Part shown: piece after piece, positions 62,201 through 64,000 of the stretch
How the letters are laid out: each line of letters begins with the position of its first letter
How positions within the stretch are numbered: position 1 is the first letter of the stretch
DNA from: Dysidea avara
Lineage: Eukaryota; Porifera; Demospongiae; Dictyoceratida; Dysideidae
NCBI RefSeq assembly: GCF_963678975.1
Contig: NC_089276.1
Span: 18,667,272-18,731,271, forward strand
Direction: 5' to 3'
DNA: 64,000 nucleotides
Program-made: the position numbers and the translations under genes
Notes under the pieces: model-generated
What the model saw: only the letters and a program-made list of their open reading frames with translations
What the model was told of the DNA's origin: nothing
Database searches by the model: none

Positions 62201-63706
62201 GTCAACCTTCTAATGCAGTACAGTTTACAGTTACTGGCGAAGATGATCCCAACTACCAGGTTGATGGTGCACATGACATTTTAGTATCGTGTGGTAGTAA
62301 TGCATTTCGAGGAGTCAGTATTACTGGAAATAAATCTGTACCCATTGTATTTCATAACTACACATTAACCATTGCATTTCACATTGGTCCCACATCCGAA
62401 GAAAACAGTTTTTCCATCAAGCTAATAGTTGTGTTATCACCATGTCACCCAGGATTTTGGCATGATAAGGAGTCAAAAAGATGTGCATGTTATGATGATA
62501 GTGACATTATGTTCTGTTCTGGCACTACTTCAACCATCAAGAGAGGTTACTGGTTTGGTAGTGTGAATGGACAACCAACAGTAGCAGTATGTCCTGTTAA
62601 CTATTGTGACTTTAGCTGCTGTGAGACCACTGACGGATTTCATCATCTTTCACCATTAAGAGCAAATCAGTGTAGATCACACAGATCTGGTCCTGCTTGT
62701 GGTAACTGTGAGGAAGGTTGGACTCTATCATTTGATTCTGCTGAATGTGTCAAAACTGAGAAGTGTACAGCAGGACAGACAGCACTGGTAGTGATATTAA
62801 CAGTCTTATACTGGATAGCTGTAGTTGTAGCAGTGTTTATTTTGATGCACTTCAAGGTCCCAATTGGATACTTGTATGCTATCACATACTATTATAGCAT
62901 ACTGGATGCTTTGCTAAACCAAACCTTATACCTTTCACAATGGCTTCTCACTACTTTTAACACTGTGGCTAGTATTTTCAAAATAACTCCACAGTTTCTA
63001 GGACAACTTTGTTTGGTGAAAGGAATGAGTGGAATTGACCAACAGTTCCTTCATTTTGTACACCCCTTTGCTGTTTCTTTAATTCTACTAGCAATAACTT
63101 TATTAGCAAGGATATCCTACAGATTTTCATCATTCATCAGTAGGGGAGTTATCCATGTCATTTGCCTCCTACTGCTATTGTCATACACTTCAGTGGCAAC
63201 TACTTCACTACTGTTAATGAGAACACTGACATTCTTAGATGTGGATAAGATTTACACATATCTATCTCCTGATATTGAGTATTTTCATGGTCGTCACTTA
63301 CCATATGCTATTGTGGCAGTGTCATGTACAATAGTGATTGTGATTGGTCTACCACTTCTGCTCCTACTTGAACCATTCCTTAACCAAAGACTAAATTTTA
63401 CTAGGTTTAAACCACTACTAGACCAGTTCCAGGGGTGCTACAAGGACAAGTATCGTTATTTTGCAGCTTACTACATGATTTGTCGACTGGTGATAGTAAT
63501 AATCATCACAACCCCATCCAATAATGTTCTAGTTCAGTATATACTAATTGGTACATGTTTAATAATGGCTGCAGTACAAGTACTACTGAGACCATATCAG
63601 CTAAAATCACTTAATACATTTGATGGCTTAATCCTACTTTTAACAATTTTGGTTTCAGTGATACCAGTTCTTGATAATTCTACGACAGATGCACTGGTAG
63701 GAATAA
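59251..63706 (+). CDS. Subfamily B receptor, copy 3, truncated by the assembly gap
   Basis: MVTATVTTLLSIIVIIIFPL begins a signal peptide ending near QHAEG. The SPCCTTGNCTCDSFLH module follows, then GGA/FxxN repeats over residues about 289-870, and a stem with PCHPGFW and SGPACGNCEEG (about 1149). Membrane helices start near 1174. 1485 codons are visible before the N run at 63707. The membrane part is almost identical to copy 1 (LYLSQWLLTTFNTVASIFKI in both), whereas the beta-helix repeats are its own. The last two helices and the short tail exon are missing from the assembly; the frame appearing to continue after the gap is repeat sequence, not this gene. Confidence 0.9.
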
Positions 63707-63906
63707 NNNNNNNNNNNNNNNNNNNNNNNNNNNNNNNNNNNNNNNNNNNNNNNNNNNNNNNNNNNNNNNNNNNNNNNNNNNNNNNNNNNNNNNNNNNNNN
63801 NNNNNNNNNNNNNNNNNNNNNNNNNNNNNNNNNNNNNNNNNNNNNNNNNNNNNNNNNNNNNNNNNNNNNNNNNNNNNNNNNNNNNNNNNNNNNNNNNNNN
63901 NNNNNN
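63707..63906. other. Assembly gap, 200 N
   Basis: A run of exactly 200 N, a typical placeholder length. True size is unknown. It separates receptor copy 3 from repeat sequence of the 55.7-kb family. Confidence 0.99.
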
Positions 63907-64000
63907 TGTGCCAAATTTCAGCCCAATCCGAGCATGCATTCGTGTTTTATGGCGAATTTTGCGAAGTGTGCGAAATGAAGATGAAGAAGAAAAAAACGAA
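63907..64000 (+). repeat. Repeat fragment of the 55166-56040 family
   Basis: GTGCCAAATTTCAGCCCAAT, GCGAATTTTGCGAAGTGTGC and GAAGAAGAAAAAAACGAA match 55710-55800. The element continues past the window edge. Confidence 0.75.

Noticed and set aside
63597-63978. Frames running through the N gap
   Set aside because: They join unrelated sequence across 200 unknown bases. The part beyond the gap is a dispersed repeat.

Overview
The window looks like AT-rich nuclear DNA of an early-branching animal. A demosponge of the Amphimedon type is my best inference, from long secreted GGA-repeat receptors, short introns, animal-type splice sites and a dense load of small non-autonomous transposons. No bacterial operons, rRNA, CRISPR array or virus-like element was seen.

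The main genes are large cell-surface proteins with one architecture: signal peptide, a parallel beta-helix built of GGA[IVL]/FxxN repeats (the Chlamydia Pmp-type repeat), a cysteine-rich stem, and about 8-9 membrane helices containing an LDxFQ-x-x-YKD motif. There are two subfamilies. Subfamily A has one apparently working copy on the minus strand (14315-18094) and a decayed partial copy at the left edge (1-1839). Subfamily B has three copies: one minus (26220-31525) and two plus (42418-47991 and 59251-63706, the last cut by an assembly gap). For two B copies I find a second, very short coding exon for an acidic tail. All three B copies carry the same ATATAAATA box 35-51 bp before the start codon. 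The B copies are mosaics: copies 1 and 2 share beta-helix blocks, while copies 1 and 3 share the membrane domain.

Other coding material is fragmentary. A two-exon gene end for a fibrinogen-like secreted domain lies at 5128-6869 (minus) and appears to have one frameshift. A chain of small phase-compatible exons lies at 3744-4944 (plus). Single candidate exons lie near 2114, 12171, 13065, 36089 and 40333.

The rest is repeats. Four hAT-like non-autonomous elements have clear 8-bp target duplications (two perfect pairs are copies of one family) and two more have diverged ones. There are also TGTGACC-ended MITEs, foldback elements, tRNA-derived SINE-like copies, a 286-bp tandem array containing TTAGGG units (33.7-34.8 kb), a 5-kb array of a 31-bp unit with a 1142-bp higher-order period (50.2-55.2 kb), and a (TCAY)n array (57.4-57.75 kb). 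Layout: 1-18.1 kb, subfamily A plus small genes and repeats; 18.1-26 kb, gene-poor repeats; 26.2-31.6 kb, B copy 1; 31.6-42.3 kb, repeats; 42.3-48 kb, B copy 2; 48-59 kb, repeats and satellites; 59.2-63.7 kb, B copy 3, then 200 N and a repeat.
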